64,000 bases of DNA from Rhodopirellula sp. P2 (GTDB lineage Bacteria > Planctomycetota > Planctomycetia > Pirellulales > Pirellulaceae): positions 4,879,001 to 4,943,000 of the forward strand of contig NZ_CP118225.1 in assembly GCF_028768465.1 (NCBI RefSeq). The letters run 5' to 3'. Below the pieces are notes generated by a model. That model was given only the letters and a program-made list of their open reading frames with translations. It made no database searches and was not told the DNA's origin. Below are positions 26,993 to 36,121 of the stretch, one piece after another. Position numbers and translations under genes: made by a program. Positions within the stretch are counted from its first letter, which is position 1, and every line of letters starts with the position of its first letter.

Positions 26993-29629
26993 TCAAGAGG
27001 TAGGGACGCTGGTGGACAAAAACGGAGGGCTGTTGATGACACCTTCCACAAGGTCTCGCAATCGGAAACCATCGCTTTCGGCGTCGTTCAAAATGACTTC
27101 GACAAAGCATCGGTCGGCCGGTCGCAATTCACGACCGATGGCGAACGAAAGCAACCGTCGAACAGTTGTATCGGCAAAACGTCGGCCTTCTGTTCTGGCT
27201 AACATTTCACTCAATTCCATCGCGCCCCGGAAAGAACGCCCACCCGGCAGTTCACCGGTGGCATCGGCGACCGATGGGTCACTGGGCGGACGAAGTCGAC
27301 CAAGGTGATCCATCGTTTCCAAACCAAATCCCAACGCATCCATGACACGGTGGCAGGAGGCGCAACCGGGATCAGCGCGGTGCAATTCCAACTGTTCACG
27401 TAAAGTCGCATCGGCCGAAGCCGCGCGGGTGGCTTCGAGCTCAGGCACGTTTGGCGGTGCTTCCGGCGGTGGCGTCCCCAGCACGTTTTCGAGAATCCAT
27501 TTCCCTCGCAAAACCGGTGAGTTCCGCGTTGGATAGCTGGTCAGCGTCAGCACACCGGCGTGGCCCAAAATGCCACGTCGACCGGCATCCGCCAGAGAAA
27601 CCTTTTGCAGCTGATTCGCTTCCTTCGGATTCGGCAGTTCAACGCCATACCAATCCGCCAACGAATCGTTGACGAACGTGTAGTCCGCAGTCAGCAATTC
27701 GGTGACCGGCAGATTGTTCTTCAACACATGGTCGAACAACGCGTGCGTCTCGGCGGCCAAGTCATCGACGGTGATCGACGGACCTTCTTCATTGCCACCA
27801 AACGCCGCCATGTCGCGAGCGTTCAGGTTGCCCAGACCAAACCACTGCGTCGCGAATTGCTCGCCCAATGAATTCGACTTGGGGTCGTCCAACATCCGCC
27901 GAAGTTGATCCCGACGTTTGGACTCGTCAATCAACTCATTTTTCTTTGCGGCGTTCAACAACGCCTCGTCCGGAAGACTGCTCCACAGGAAGAACGACAA
28001 CCGGCTAGCCAGCTGAGCGGAGGACAGCGGAACGGCCTCCCCCGACGCAGCCAATTCACGGGCTTCGTCCGACTCTGGAAGCTCAATGCGGAACAGGAAA
28101 CTCGGCGAACACAGAATCGCGGTGATGGCTTGTTGCATCCCGACATAAAACGACTCCTGCCGATTGGTGGCGTCTTCCACCAACTTCGCGTATCTCTGGA
28201 CTTCCTCTTCGCTGACTTCGCGACGAAACGCGCGTCGCATCAATGGTTCCAAATTGACTTCCGCCGCCTTGAGCACGTCTTCCCAACGATCGCCACGCTG
28301 ACGAGCCATTCGTGGGATCAGCTGTTTCTGGGTCTTCGGAAGATCCTGGCGAGTGTGAGCCGAGGGACCGTCGATCGAAACTGTCTTGAACTTGAAATTG
28401 AATTCTTCGCTGGAAATCCGGCGATCGATTTCGATCTTTTCTCCGGCGGGCAACACGGTCTTGGCGAGTTCTGCATCCGTGAATCCCTGCACACGTTCTG
28501 AAATCGATTCTCCGATTCGCCACGGATCCTGGCGATCTTCGGCCTTGGGCAGTTCATCAGCCCAGGTGTCGGTCGGTGAAAAGAAGAACCGATGCTTGCC
28601 GGGTTTCAACGTTTTCCGAAACGACTCGCCATCTGTTGGCCCGCTCTTTTCTTGGTAGTTGAAATCCAGAATCTCGATCAACCGCCCCTCTTCGTCGTGC
28701 ACCATCACACAACGATTGACCTTGTCGTTGACCTCTTTCTTGTCGTTTTCCGCTTCGTCCTTCTCGCCTGAATCGTCGTCGGACGGATTCATCGCCGATC
28801 GCACCACGTTCGTGCCGCCGCGAATGTCGAACGAGTATTCGCCTTCGATCGGAACCTCGACCTCGACCCAAACCATGCCGTCGCCACGAATGAACCATTC
28901 GCCGAACGAGGCCAGCTTGGCTTCACCGATCGTGTGCAGAGTCTGGTCTGCAAAAGTCTTTTTGAGCGACGGAAGGGTGGCTGGATCAACGATCACTGCC
29001 GAAGCCACGGACTCACCCGCTTTCAGGTACTTTTCCATCAACATCGTCGACAGCGACAACACATCGGCGTTGTTGTCGAAGCCACCACCAACTTCATCCG
29101 ACGGAAATTGATCCGCGGGACGCAGATCCACCCCAAACAGATCCCGAATCGCGTTGTTGTATTCCGCGCGGTTCAAACGACGCGCCGTCACCCGTCCGGG
29201 CTTGGGACGCAAATCACAGGTCGCGTGAAAGACCAAATCGTCCAACTGGTCAGCCAGTTCACGACGCTCTTCGATGGTTGGCAGCGCCGAGTCTTCCGGC
29301 GGCATCGCGCCGAACCGAATCATGCTGATCGAGTGCATCGCCAACTCGCTGTTGTCGCGAACCTTGTCGGCGGTGCTGAGCAGCGACAGATCGACTTCAG
29401 CTTCTTGATAGTCCGCGTTGTGGCAATCGAGACAGAACTCTTCCAACTTCAGAAAACCAGTGGTTTCCCAATTGGAAAGATCAACCGTCAACGGTTCACT
29501 CGGCGTGGATTCGGCGGGGGTGTCCTCGTCGGCGTTGGCTGTTGAAAATGCCAACAAAGCCAGTGCACTCGCGAGCGATAACAACACGCGAGGCCATCGA
29601 GTTCCCGGCAGGATGCGATTGGATCTCAT
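26993..29629 (-). CDS. DUF1592/DUF1588-type planctomycete cytochrome protein
   Basis: An 878-residue exported protein. The ATG at 29629 opens a signal peptide (RWPRVLLSLASALALLAF, cleaved near ANA); a longer opening to 29869 lacks a signal. Domains in order: a planctomycete cytochrome C (PSD1-like) segment with haem motif CLDCH; DUF1587 (RLNRAEYNNAIRDLFGVDL); a beta-rich carbohydrate-binding-like region; DUF1595 (PLMRRAFRREVSEEE); DUF1592 (ASRLSFFLWSSLPDEALL); DUF1588 with a second haem-like motif CASCH; and DUF1585 at the end. The role is unknown; such proteins are proposed to be periplasmic redox or sugar-degrading proteins. It is paired with the downstream DUF1552 gene. Confidence 0.93.
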   Translation of the reverse strand: MRSNRILPGTRWPRVLLSLASALALLAFSTANADEDTPAESTPSEPLTVDLSNWETTGFLKLEEFCLDCHNADYQEAEVDLSLLSTADKVRDNSELAMHSISMIRFGAMPPEDSALPTIEERRELADQLDDLVFHATCDLRPKPGRVTARRLNRAEYNNAIRDLFGVDLRPADQFPSDEVGGGFDNNADVLSLSTMLMEKYLKAGESVASAVIVDPATLPSLKKTFADQTLHTIGEAKLASFGEWFIRGDGMVWVEVEVPIEGEYSFDIRGGTNVVRSAMNPSDDDSGEKDEAENDKKEVNDKVNRCVMVHDEEGRLIEILDFNYQEKSGPTDGESFRKTLKPGKHRFFFSPTDTWADELPKAEDRQDPWRIGESISERVQGFTDAELAKTVLPAGEKIEIDRRISSEEFNFKFKTVSIDGPSAHTRQDLPKTQKQLIPRMARQRGDRWEDVLKAAEVNLEPLMRRAFRREVSEEEVQRYAKLVEDATNRQESFYVGMQQAITAILCSPSFLFRIELPESDEARELAASGEAVPLSSAQLASRLSFFLWSSLPDEALLNAAKKNELIDESKRRDQLRRMLDDPKSNSLGEQFATQWFGLGNLNARDMAAFGGNEEGPSITVDDLAAETHALFDHVLKNNLPVTELLTADYTFVNDSLADWYGVELPNPKEANQLQKVSLADAGRRGILGHAGVLTLTSYPTRNSPVLRGKWILENVLGTPPPEAPPNVPELEATRAASADATLREQLELHRADPGCASCHRVMDALGFGLETMDHLGRLRPPSDPSVADATGELPGGRSFRGAMELSEMLARTEGRRFADTTVRRLLSFAIGRELRPADRCFVEVILNDAESDGFRLRDLVEGVINSPPFLSTSVPTS

Positions 29630-30301
29630 GGGCGGGGCGAGCGTTCCACAACAGAGCTGGATTGTCTCCAATCTCTCTCCGTCGGGCGACTCAATCGTAA
29701 AGGTAGGTGGGAAAGGGAAGGCAGGACTGCAAGCATTGTACGCAACCGCCCACTGCAGGCGATCAGAACGAGTCGCAGCGCCGTTCATTGTAGCAGATTG
29801 AGCAGGCCGACCGAAGAGCTTTCGCAAAATCGATGGAGAATTCAAAACGGCTGATTCTGGGCGTTTCAATCGGCCCTTTGCCGAACTGGAGGCCCCCGAT
29901 GCTCCAACGCCAAAACATTTTCGGCTGAACTGGCTCGGGACGTTGATTTGATACAGAATCGGGTGGTCAGCGGTTCAAAGCCTGGAGCCCCAGTTGGCCG
30001 AAATTCCCTTCGCCGAGCAGATTAAAAATCAGCGTTTTCTGATGGCTCATCGCGCCCCACTCCTTTCCAAATCGAGCCCTTCACAAACAAGGACGGGTGT
30101 TCCGATTGTTGGGCCCCGCTTGTTGTTGATTGGCATTTCGCCGGCTCCGGGACGGGCAGATGCCCCCGGCGTTGGCCGGGGAACGCTAGAATTCTGCTAC
30201 CGGGATTCCGTTCGGATTTTTGGGTTGGTCACCGTTTGACCCTGCCCCCCAACCGCCCTAGGCTTGGCAACGATTTCGAGACCGTACACAGGAGACGCGA
30301 C
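29630..30301. other. Divergent intergenic region
   Basis: A 672-base gap between genes pointing away from each other (DUF1592 on minus, the SPFH operon on plus), so it should contain both promoters; none stands out clearly. A G+C-rich hairpin (CCCCGGC, loop GTTG, GCCGGGG) lies at 30164-30181. No gene is seen. Confidence 0.5.
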
Positions 30302-31426
30302 GTGGGATTGTTTGATCTGATTCGTTCCGAGTTGATTGATATCATCGAATGGATCGATGACACACAGCACACATTGATGTGGCGGTTCCCTCGGCACGAC
30401 AACGAAATCAAAAATGGGGCGCAATTGATCGTGCGTCCCGGCCAAACCGCCGTCTTTGTTTACAAAGGCGAAATCGCTGACATCTACCCTCCCGGGCATT
30501 ACCAACTGACGACGGACAACATGCCCGTCATGACGACCCTGCAAGGTTGGAAGTACGGGTTCAACAGCCCGTTCAAAGCCGAAGTCTACTTCGTCAGCAC
30601 TCGCCAGCTCACCGATCTGAAATGGGGAACCCCCAACCCGATCATGCTGCGTGACCCCGAGTTCGGCCCGATCCGAATTCGGGCCTTCGGAACCTACGCC
30701 TTGCGTGCAGTCGATCCCAAAGCGTTGCTGCTGGAGGTGGTCGGCACCAACGGTGAATTCGGGGCCGACGACGTCAACGTCTTGTTGCGATCGATCATCC
30801 AATCGTCGTTTGCGGATCTGATCGGGTCGTCGCAAATCGCAGCCTTGGATCTGGCCAGCAATTACGAACAACTTGCCGCCCAACTTCGCGAGCGTGTGGT
30901 CGAAAAGATCGACGACGAATACGGGCTGGATTGCACCCAGTTGTTCATTGTCAACATTTCGTTGCCCGAGTCCGTCGAGAAGGCTCTGGACACGCGAACC
31001 AGCATGGGCGTGATCGGCGACATGAACCGGTTCCAGCAGTACCAAATGGGCCAAGCCATGACGTCCGCCGCCGAAAATGGTGGCGGCGGTGGAGCAGCCG
31101 AAGGCCTGGGACTGGGCCTCGGTGTCGCCATGGCCGGACGCATGTTGCCGGGCGCCATGCCCCCCGGTGCCGCAGCGCCCGCCGCCAGCCCTGCCGGACC
31201 TCCACCACCTCCCGCCGCGACCGCTTGGTATGTGGCCAAAGACGGTGTGACACACGGCCCGTTCACTGCCGACCAAGTCCGTGCCGGAATCGGAAGCGGC
31301 GAAATGGGAGCCGAATCCATGGTTTGGGCGACCGGAATGAGCGGTTGGCTGATGGCCAAGGATGTTCCCGCCCTGGCACCCATGCTGGCCGCCGGCAGCC
31401 CACCGCCTCCACCGCCCGCCAACTGA
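30302..31426 (+). CDS. SPFH-domain protein with C-terminal GYF_2 domain
   Basis: A 374-residue protein starting at GTG 30302, chosen because AGGAG lies at 30290-30294 and because VGLFDLIRSELIDIIEW is the family N terminus; an opening at 30236 only adds untypical residues. SPFH/band-7-like domain at about 25-240 (virion-core-protein-like subfamily). A Gly/Ala/Pro-rich linker (about 255-310) leads to a GYF_2 module at about 312-360 (WYVAKDGVTHGPFTADQV). It probably forms membrane-associated assemblies. First gene of an operon with SpeD, DUF4178 and DUF350 proteins. Confidence 0.88.
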   Translation: MGLFDLIRSELIDIIEWIDDTQHTLMWRFPRHDNEIKNGAQLIVRPGQTAVFVYKGEIADIYPPGHYQLTTDNMPVMTTLQGWKYGFNSPFKAEVYFVSTRQLTDLKWGTPNPIMLRDPEFGPIRIRAFGTYALRAVDPKALLLEVVGTNGEFGADDVNVLLRSIIQSSFADLIGSSQIAALDLASNYEQLAAQLRERVVEKIDDEYGLDCTQLFIVNISLPESVEKALDTRTSMGVIGDMNRFQQYQMGQAMTSAAENGGGGGAAEGLGLGLGVAMAGRMLPGAMPPGAAAPAASPAGPPPPPAATAWYVAKDGVTHGPFTADQVRAGIGSGEMGAESMVWATGMSGWLMAKDVPALAPMLAAGSPPPPPPAN

Positions 31427-31476
31427 CTCAGGCACCTGAATTTTCACGGCCGCCGTGATGAAACCATGACAACGGA

Positions 31477-31926
31477 GTGAACGGAGTGCCCTCAACGCCC
31501 CTCAACGCACCGACGAACGCGACGAGCGAGCCAACCGCTGCTGCGCCGTCGATCAGCGTCGGCGGCCAGTGGATCGTCGATGCCTCAGGATGCGATGCCA
31601 AATCTCTCCAGTCGCTGACGACGATCCAAGCCATCTGCCACGACGTGATTGAATCGCTGGAATTGAAGATCGTCGGCGTGCCTCAATCGCACGTCTTTGG
31701 CCCGCCCCACGGCGTCACCGCGTTGTACCTGCTGTCCGAATCCCACTTGGCCGTGCACACCTACCCCGAACATGGCGTCGCCACGTTCAACCTGGTCTGC
31801 TGCCGAGAGACCGCGGTCTGGGACTGGGAAACGCAATTGCAATCTCGACTGCACGCCAGCGACGTGCGAATCCGGCACCTCCGCCGGGGAGCCTGGGCGG
31901 AAGCGATCGCCGAGGTCGACGAATGA
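31477..31926 (+). CDS. speD: S-adenosylmethionine decarboxylase proenzyme
   Basis: A 149-residue protein of the small prokaryotic AdoMetDC type. It self-cleaves at LSESHLAVHTYPEHG to create a pyruvoyl group from Ser89; the processing His94 and the Cys at about 109 sit at the family spacing (+5 and +20). It makes decarboxylated AdoMet for spermidine synthesis. No aminopropyltransferase gene is nearby; the context is a membrane-stress-type operon. The start is GTG 31477 or GTG 31486; the GGAG at 31474 fits the second. The stop overlaps the next start (ATGA). Confidence 0.92.
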   Translation: MNGVPSTPLNAPTNATSEPTAAAPSISVGGQWIVDASGCDAKSLQSLTTIQAICHDVIESLELKIVGVPQSHVFGPPHGVTALYLLSESHLAVHTYPEHGVATFNLVCCRETAVWDWETQLQSRLHASDVRIRHLRRGAWAEAIAEVDE

Positions 31927-33506
31927 AGGTTCGCCGCGCTTCGTGCCCCGGTTGCGGGGCACCCGTTGAATTTCGATTCGGGAACTCGATGGTCAGCGTC
32001 TGTGAATTCTGTCACACCGCGGTCGCGCGCGGCGACAAAGACATCGAGGACTACGGCAAAGTCAGTGACCTCGTCGAAACCAATTCAGTCGTTCAGATGG
32101 GATCCTCCGGTTCCTTCCGCGGCAAACCATTCGAAGTCATTGGCCGTGTCCAGTACGACCACGCCGCCGGCGGAGTCTGGGACGAATGGTACCTGCGGTT
32201 CCCCGGTGACAAGATGGCTTGGTTGGCCGAGGCTCAAGGCCAATTGCACCTGACGTTTGAACGCCCGGTCCGAGTCAAATCCCCCTTGCCCGACTTTGAT
32301 TCATTGTCGCTCGGACAAATGGTTCACTACGGCGGTCAAGACCTCACGGTCGCGGAAACCGGGGTTGCCAAAGCCCGCTCGGCTCAAGGCGAAATCCCTT
32401 GGCCATTCCGTCCTGGCGACGATCATCGTTACGTCGATTTGCAAGGTGCTCCCGAACCCGACGGTGGATCCTGGTTTGCAACCTTTGACTATTCGCGCGG
32501 CGAACAACACACGTACATTGGCCGCACGGTCACCAAAGAAAAACTGAATCTGTCGACTCCGGATTGGCAACCCGATCCGGACTCCGGAACCATCGCGGTT
32601 GCGTCCCTGCACTTGAATTGCCCCAAGTGCGGCGGTTCGTTGGACCTGCATGCTCCCCAAGAAACCTTGCGAGTGGGATGTCAGCACTGCGGCGCGTTGC
32701 TGTCCAACGACGACGGACGCCTGAAACTGCTGACGATGCTGGAAAAGCGTGAACTGCACACCTCCCTGCCACTGGGTGTACGAGGCTCGATCGACGGCAC
32801 CGAGTACATCATCATCGGAATCATGGCTCGATTCGTACGTTATGCCGGCACCACCTACCCGTGGACGGAATACTTGCTGTACGCCCCCGGCGTCGGCTTC
32901 CGCTGGTTGGTGGAAAACGATCGGCACTGGTCGTTCGTCCAACCGGTCACCGGACACGCCATGGATCCATTGTCCAGCCGGATTCATCACGATGGAGATT
33001 CCTTCCGAATCTATGACCGCGCCACCGCAATCGTCCGGCACGTGATCGGGGAATTCTACTGGAAGGTCCAACAAGGCGATCGCGTCGAGACCGCTGACTT
33101 CATCGCGCCCCCTCGCATGCTTTCAATCGAGGACAGTTTCGCAGGCCGAACTCATGAGCGGATCGTGTCACTGGGCACCTACATGAAGCCCGATGAAATC
33201 GAAGCCGCGTTCGGGGTCGAGAATTTGACGCGTCCCTGGGGCGTGGGCGTCATCCAACCGTCGCCTCAGATTTCGTTTGGAATCTGGGCCGCCTGGGTGG
33301 GCTTCTGCTTTTACATGTTCATCATCTACTTAGGCAACCATCGTTCGGCGTCCGCGGCTACCCCCAGCGCCGATGGATGGATGTTGTTCTACGCGTTGCT
33401 GTTTGTGTCCGCGATTCCAATTGGCTGCCTGGTGTTCAAACACAACTTCGAAGTCTCACGCTGGAAAGACAGCGACTTCAGTCCTTATGCCAGCAGTGAT
33501 GACTGA
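31923..33506 (+). CDS. DUF4178 protein, two repeats, two zinc ribbons, C-terminal membrane anchor
   Basis: A 527-residue protein. A zinc ribbon at residues 9-37 (CPGC...CEFC) precedes the first DUF4178 repeat (about 55-210). A second ribbon at about 237-262 (CPKCGG...CQHCG) precedes the second (about 275-440). Two hydrophobic helices at about 455-475 and 487-507 anchor it. DUF4178 proteins are known from clusters with SpeD, DUF350 and SPFH proteins; their biochemistry is unknown. It overlaps speD at the start and the small TM gene at the end. Confidence 0.85.
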   Translation: MKVRRASCPGCGAPVEFRFGNSMVSVCEFCHTAVARGDKDIEDYGKVSDLVETNSVVQMGSSGSFRGKPFEVIGRVQYDHAAGGVWDEWYLRFPGDKMAWLAEAQGQLHLTFERPVRVKSPLPDFDSLSLGQMVHYGGQDLTVAETGVAKARSAQGEIPWPFRPGDDHRYVDLQGAPEPDGGSWFATFDYSRGEQHTYIGRTVTKEKLNLSTPDWQPDPDSGTIAVASLHLNCPKCGGSLDLHAPQETLRVGCQHCGALLSNDDGRLKLLTMLEKRELHTSLPLGVRGSIDGTEYIIIGIMARFVRYAGTTYPWTEYLLYAPGVGFRWLVENDRHWSFVQPVTGHAMDPLSSRIHHDGDSFRIYDRATAIVRHVIGEFYWKVQQGDRVETADFIAPPRMLSIEDSFAGRTHERIVSLGTYMKPDEIEAAFGVENLTRPWGVGVIQPSPQISFGIWAAWVGFCFYMFIIYLGNHRSASAATPSADGWMLFYALLFVSAIPIGCLVFKHNFEVSRWKDSDFSPYASSDD

Positions 33507-33673
33507 TGAAATTGCTCCGAATCTATCTGATCATTGGCTTTCTTGTCTGCGGTTGGTACTCCGTTGCGGCGTTCCAAGGCTGGCAAGCGGTCAACTTTGG
33601 CATCGTCGACAACATGGGCAGCAGCGGTGGCGGAGGCCGCGCTTACGGCGGATCCTGGGGCGGCGGAAAATGA
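33506..33673 (+). CDS. Small single-TM Gly-rich protein (55 aa)
   Basis: An ATG at 33506 shares one base with the preceding stop (TGATG) and opens 55 residues. Residues 4-23 (LRIYLIIGFLVCGWYSVAAF) form one membrane helix; the tail is rich in Gly and Ser and ends GGSWGGGK. The 1-base overlap and the position between DUF4178 and DUF350 argue that it is real. A membrane peptide of unknown role. Confidence 0.7.
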   Translation: MKLLRIYLIIGFLVCGWYSVAAFQGWQAVNFGIVDNMGSSGGGGRAYGGSWGGGK

Positions 33674-33781
33674 ATCACCGCAGTTCGCCATGCCCGCGTT
33701 CAACGCCTGATCTCAGCCGGACATTCCTTCACCGAACACACCAAAACTCACTCAAACAAACAAAGCGAAAAGGGAACGACC

Positions 33782-34054
33782 ATGCTTGATCAACTCCGCG
33801 GACTGGCCCAGACGACGGAACCACTTCCCACCAGCACCGGCTTGGAATTGCTGCTGCAACACTTGATCGCCGCCTGCGTGTTTTCGGTGGTTGGGATCGT
33901 GGTGTTCTTAGGATGTTTGGTGCTGATGGAAAAGCTCACCCCGTTCTCGATCCTGCACGAAATCGGCGAAGAACACAATTTGGCCGTTTCCATCGTCGTG
34001 GCCGCAATCGTGCTCGGAATCTCCATCATCATTGCAGCCTCCGTCATCGGCTAA
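33782..34054 (+). CDS. DUF350-type small membrane protein
   Basis: A 90-residue protein with two strong hydrophobic helices (about 27-50 and 67-90) around a short polar loop with TPFSILHEIGEEHNLA, which is typical of the DUF350 (YjfL-like) family. Preceded by AAAAGGGAACGACC. Last gene of the SPFH operon, 108 bases after the small TM gene; probably a membrane partner of the SPFH and DUF4178 proteins. Confidence 0.8.
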   Translation: MLDQLRGLAQTTEPLPTSTGLELLLQHLIAACVFSVVGIVVFLGCLVLMEKLTPFSILHEIGEEHNLAVSIVVAAIVLGISIIIAASVIG

Positions 34055-34195
34055 ACCACCGCCGCCAGCCTGGGATCCTCCCTTCTACTCCGCCCCCTGC
34101 CTCTCCAACGACTTCCCCACGCAACAACGGCCAACAACCAGTCCCGCTCTCCACCGCGGCGGTTGGGCAGTTTTTAAGTGCTGTACTGTTACGCG

Positions 34196-34316
34196 TTTCT
34201 CATCACCCTCCCCCTGAGAGGGCCGAGCGAAGCGAGGGGAGGGTTCAGCATTGAATCCAGCACGGAACCCTCCCCGGCCCGAAGCGGGCCGACCCTCCCG
34301 AAGGGAGGGTGAAGTA
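34196..34316. repeat. Imperfect palindromic intergenic repeat (MITE-like)
   Basis: Two opposed arms: CTCATCACCCTCCCC with GGGGAGGGTTC, then GAACCCTCCCCGGCC with CCTCCCGAAGGGAGGGTG. The whole is close to self-complementary. It abuts the truncated 3' end of the integron integrase remnant and may have contributed to its loss. The stretch 34055-34195 shows nothing else. Confidence 0.6.
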
Positions 34317-34329
34317 AAACTGCACGACC

Positions 34330-34679
34330 TCTGCGTCAAACCTGAAACGAGAGGAGAACATTTGTCCTCCAATGTTTGCGTGCCCAGCCACCGTCGTCGA
34401 GCAGCATCACGCGAACGGTTTCCAGTGGACTGCCATAGCAGATGCGTCGCAAAGCAATGGCGAAACGTGTGGCTTGTCACATGCTTCCAAATCCCCGCCT
34501 GCTCCACCGCGCGTCGCAAATGCATCGCGACGTGATCGCAAGAAAGCAATCACATCATCGGCCGAAAACTTCCAATCCGGTTCCGTCTTCCGCCGGTGAA
34601 ATTGGCAAAGCTTTTGGAACCATCTCTTCGCCCAACGCTGCTTCTGTTCGGCACTCGCCGGTTTCGAAAACGTCCCCAT
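34330..34679 (-). pseudogene. intI: Integron integrase (IntI-like) remnant
   Basis: Reading minus from the ATG at 34679, the first about 52 residues match the planctomycete integron-integrase N terminus (KRWFQKLCQFHRRKTEPDW, then ADDVIAFLRSRRDA). The frame then breaks near 34515 and jumps to the C-terminal catalytic part in another frame: HLRRAVEQAGIWKHVTSHTF with the HxxR patch RHCFATHLL. Some 170 central residues are missing, and a second frame change follows FATHLL, after which the LGH box and catalytic Tyr are not recoverable. The gene cannot make an active recombinase. Its orientation, opposite to the cassettes, is the usual integron layout. Confidence 0.85.
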
Positions 34680-34848
34680 CACAACTCAACTCCCGCACCT
34701 GAACCGTGTCAATGCAATTCGTGTCATCCAACCTGCCACCTCAGCAAGTCGCTCACCCCGTCGCTTTGCAACCCAAGTGGCTTCCAGCCTGAGAATCCTC
34801 CCTCCCAACCCGCAGCGTAAGCGACGCGTGAACAACAAGTCACGATGT

Positions 34849-35098
34849 TAGCGGTGTGGCGCAAGCCGCCCGGTGAGAAACCGGAGTTGGACGTGGAAGC
34901 AACCACGCTTGCCAAGACATTTCAAATGCCGAAAGACTCCTGCCGACCTGTTTAGCGGTGTGGCGCAAGCCGCCCGGTGAGGAACCGGAGGGCTCGTGCC
35001 CTTCCGCTATGCAGGTTCGCAGGTGTCATCGGGTATGTGAGCCGTTGGCGTTAGCCACGGTTTTCACGGGCAACCGGGGCGAACGCCCAAACGGCTCA
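34849..35098. repeat. REP-like repeats between integrase remnant and attI
   Basis: TAGCGGTGTGGCGCAAGCCG occurs at 34849-34885 (short form) and 34953-35008 (long form ending CTTCCGCT), matching 20702-20760. At 35038-35098 lies GAGCCGTTGGCGTTAGCCAC, followed by an opposed arm ending CAAACGGCTCAC; its inverse is at 5505-5551. The rest of 34680-35652 shows no gene; a T/C-rich tract (CTCCTCCTCCTTCTCCTCC) lies at about 35180-35200. Confidence 0.7.
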
Positions 35099-35578
35099 CA
35101 TGGTTGTGCCCGATCATTCCAGCCGACCTGCTTACGTCACTTGTTGTTCGCGTGGTTCGAAGCAAGGCCTCACAGCATCTCCTCCTCCTTCTCCTCCTGC
35201 CGATCAAACATAAAACGCTTCCCAAAACGCTCCAACGCAACCAGACGCAACGCCTCCACGTCAGCCACCAAAACTGTCTCGCGTGCGTGAACAAGCTAGG
35301 CGGGAAACTCGCGGAAACCACCGCTCAAAGCGTGCGTTTTTGTTCACCGGGTGCAAAAATGCTTGCAAGCCGGGTGCGGATCCCCAAGAATAAGACGGGA
35401 ATTCCACTGGACACTTTCGCGAGTATCAAAGGATGCAGTCCTTTGGCTCAAGTCCTGCCGTCAAATTGACTGTTAAGATCAATCAGAGGACGCAACGTCC
35501 TGGAAGCGTCACGGTGAGAACAAGTCACCCACGTGGACGAAGTCCGCGCCGACTGACGAGAACAAGTGCTCGGAAGGC

Positions 35579-35660
35579 GACTTATTCCCACCGGCAAACC
35601 GTGTAGAATAAACCTCACCACTTATTCCCACCTGTCCAACAGGTGATAAACAAGTTATTG
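35579..35660 (+). other. Probable attI recombination site
   Basis: The first cassette boundary box GTTATTGC (35653-35660) is preceded by TAAACAA, strongly like the AAACAAAG|TT core of class 1 attI. The box is the exact complement of GCAATAAC, which closes the first cassette at 36007-36014. Two copies of ACTTATTCCCACC (about 35580 and 35621) lie upstream, where direct integrase-binding repeats would be expected. The site is not flanked by an attC-type long hairpin, which favours attI over attC. Confidence 0.55.
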
Positions 35661-36014
35661 CGACGAATTGGTTGACTGCTCGACGACGTTTGAACCGCTT
35701 CGCACATGGATGCCTTGCGTCGCATTCTTTGGTTGATTGCGAATCGCTTGACGGAACATGCTGGTTGGAACGCGACGATTCGCACCTGCACCCGAGTTGG
35801 TTCTCAAGTTTCTCTTGTTGGTTCCACGGTTGATTGGCAATCACCGTTCACCCATCATTGCATTCGCAACGACGCTCGATCATTCCATCACAGGTCATTT
35901 TCTCGACTTGGTTGGCTTTGCATCAATTCCCGCTTTGTTGTTTCGCCATCCGGCCTGTCGTACAATTTCACTTCATCTGACGGGGCCCGGCCATTCCGCC
36001 CCGCACGCAATAAC
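35654..36014 (+). other. First integron cassette, coding content unclear
   Basis: A 361-base unit bounded by GTTATTGC and GCAATAAC. Two overlapping plus-strand frames could start at 35706 (ATG) or 35758, but both run through the attC beyond the cassette end, and neither has a ribosome-binding site or a recognisable fold; the second is hydrophobic over about residues 15-70. It may be a non-coding cassette. Confidence 0.4.
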
Positions 36015-36099
36015 CAATGCATGCTGCGGAGTGGCGGTGGAGACCTACAACAAGTGGAAGTCTCGTTTCCGCCACCACGCAGATGCTCCCCGTTATTTG
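36007..36099 (+). other. attC1
   Basis: R'' box GCAATAAC and R' box GTTATTTG bracket two long arms: GCATGCTGCGGAGTGGCGG against CCGCCACCACGCAGATGC. The arms differ from those of the other attC sites, so this cassette has another origin. Confidence 0.75.
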
Positions 36100-36121
36100 A
36101 TTGAGGAGGAACGGACACCGA

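Noticed and set aside
34196-35098. Possible CRISPR array from the repeated motifs near 34.2-35.1 kb
   Set aside because: Only two or three copies with irregular spacing and palindromic arms; these are REP-like repeats, and no cas gene is present.
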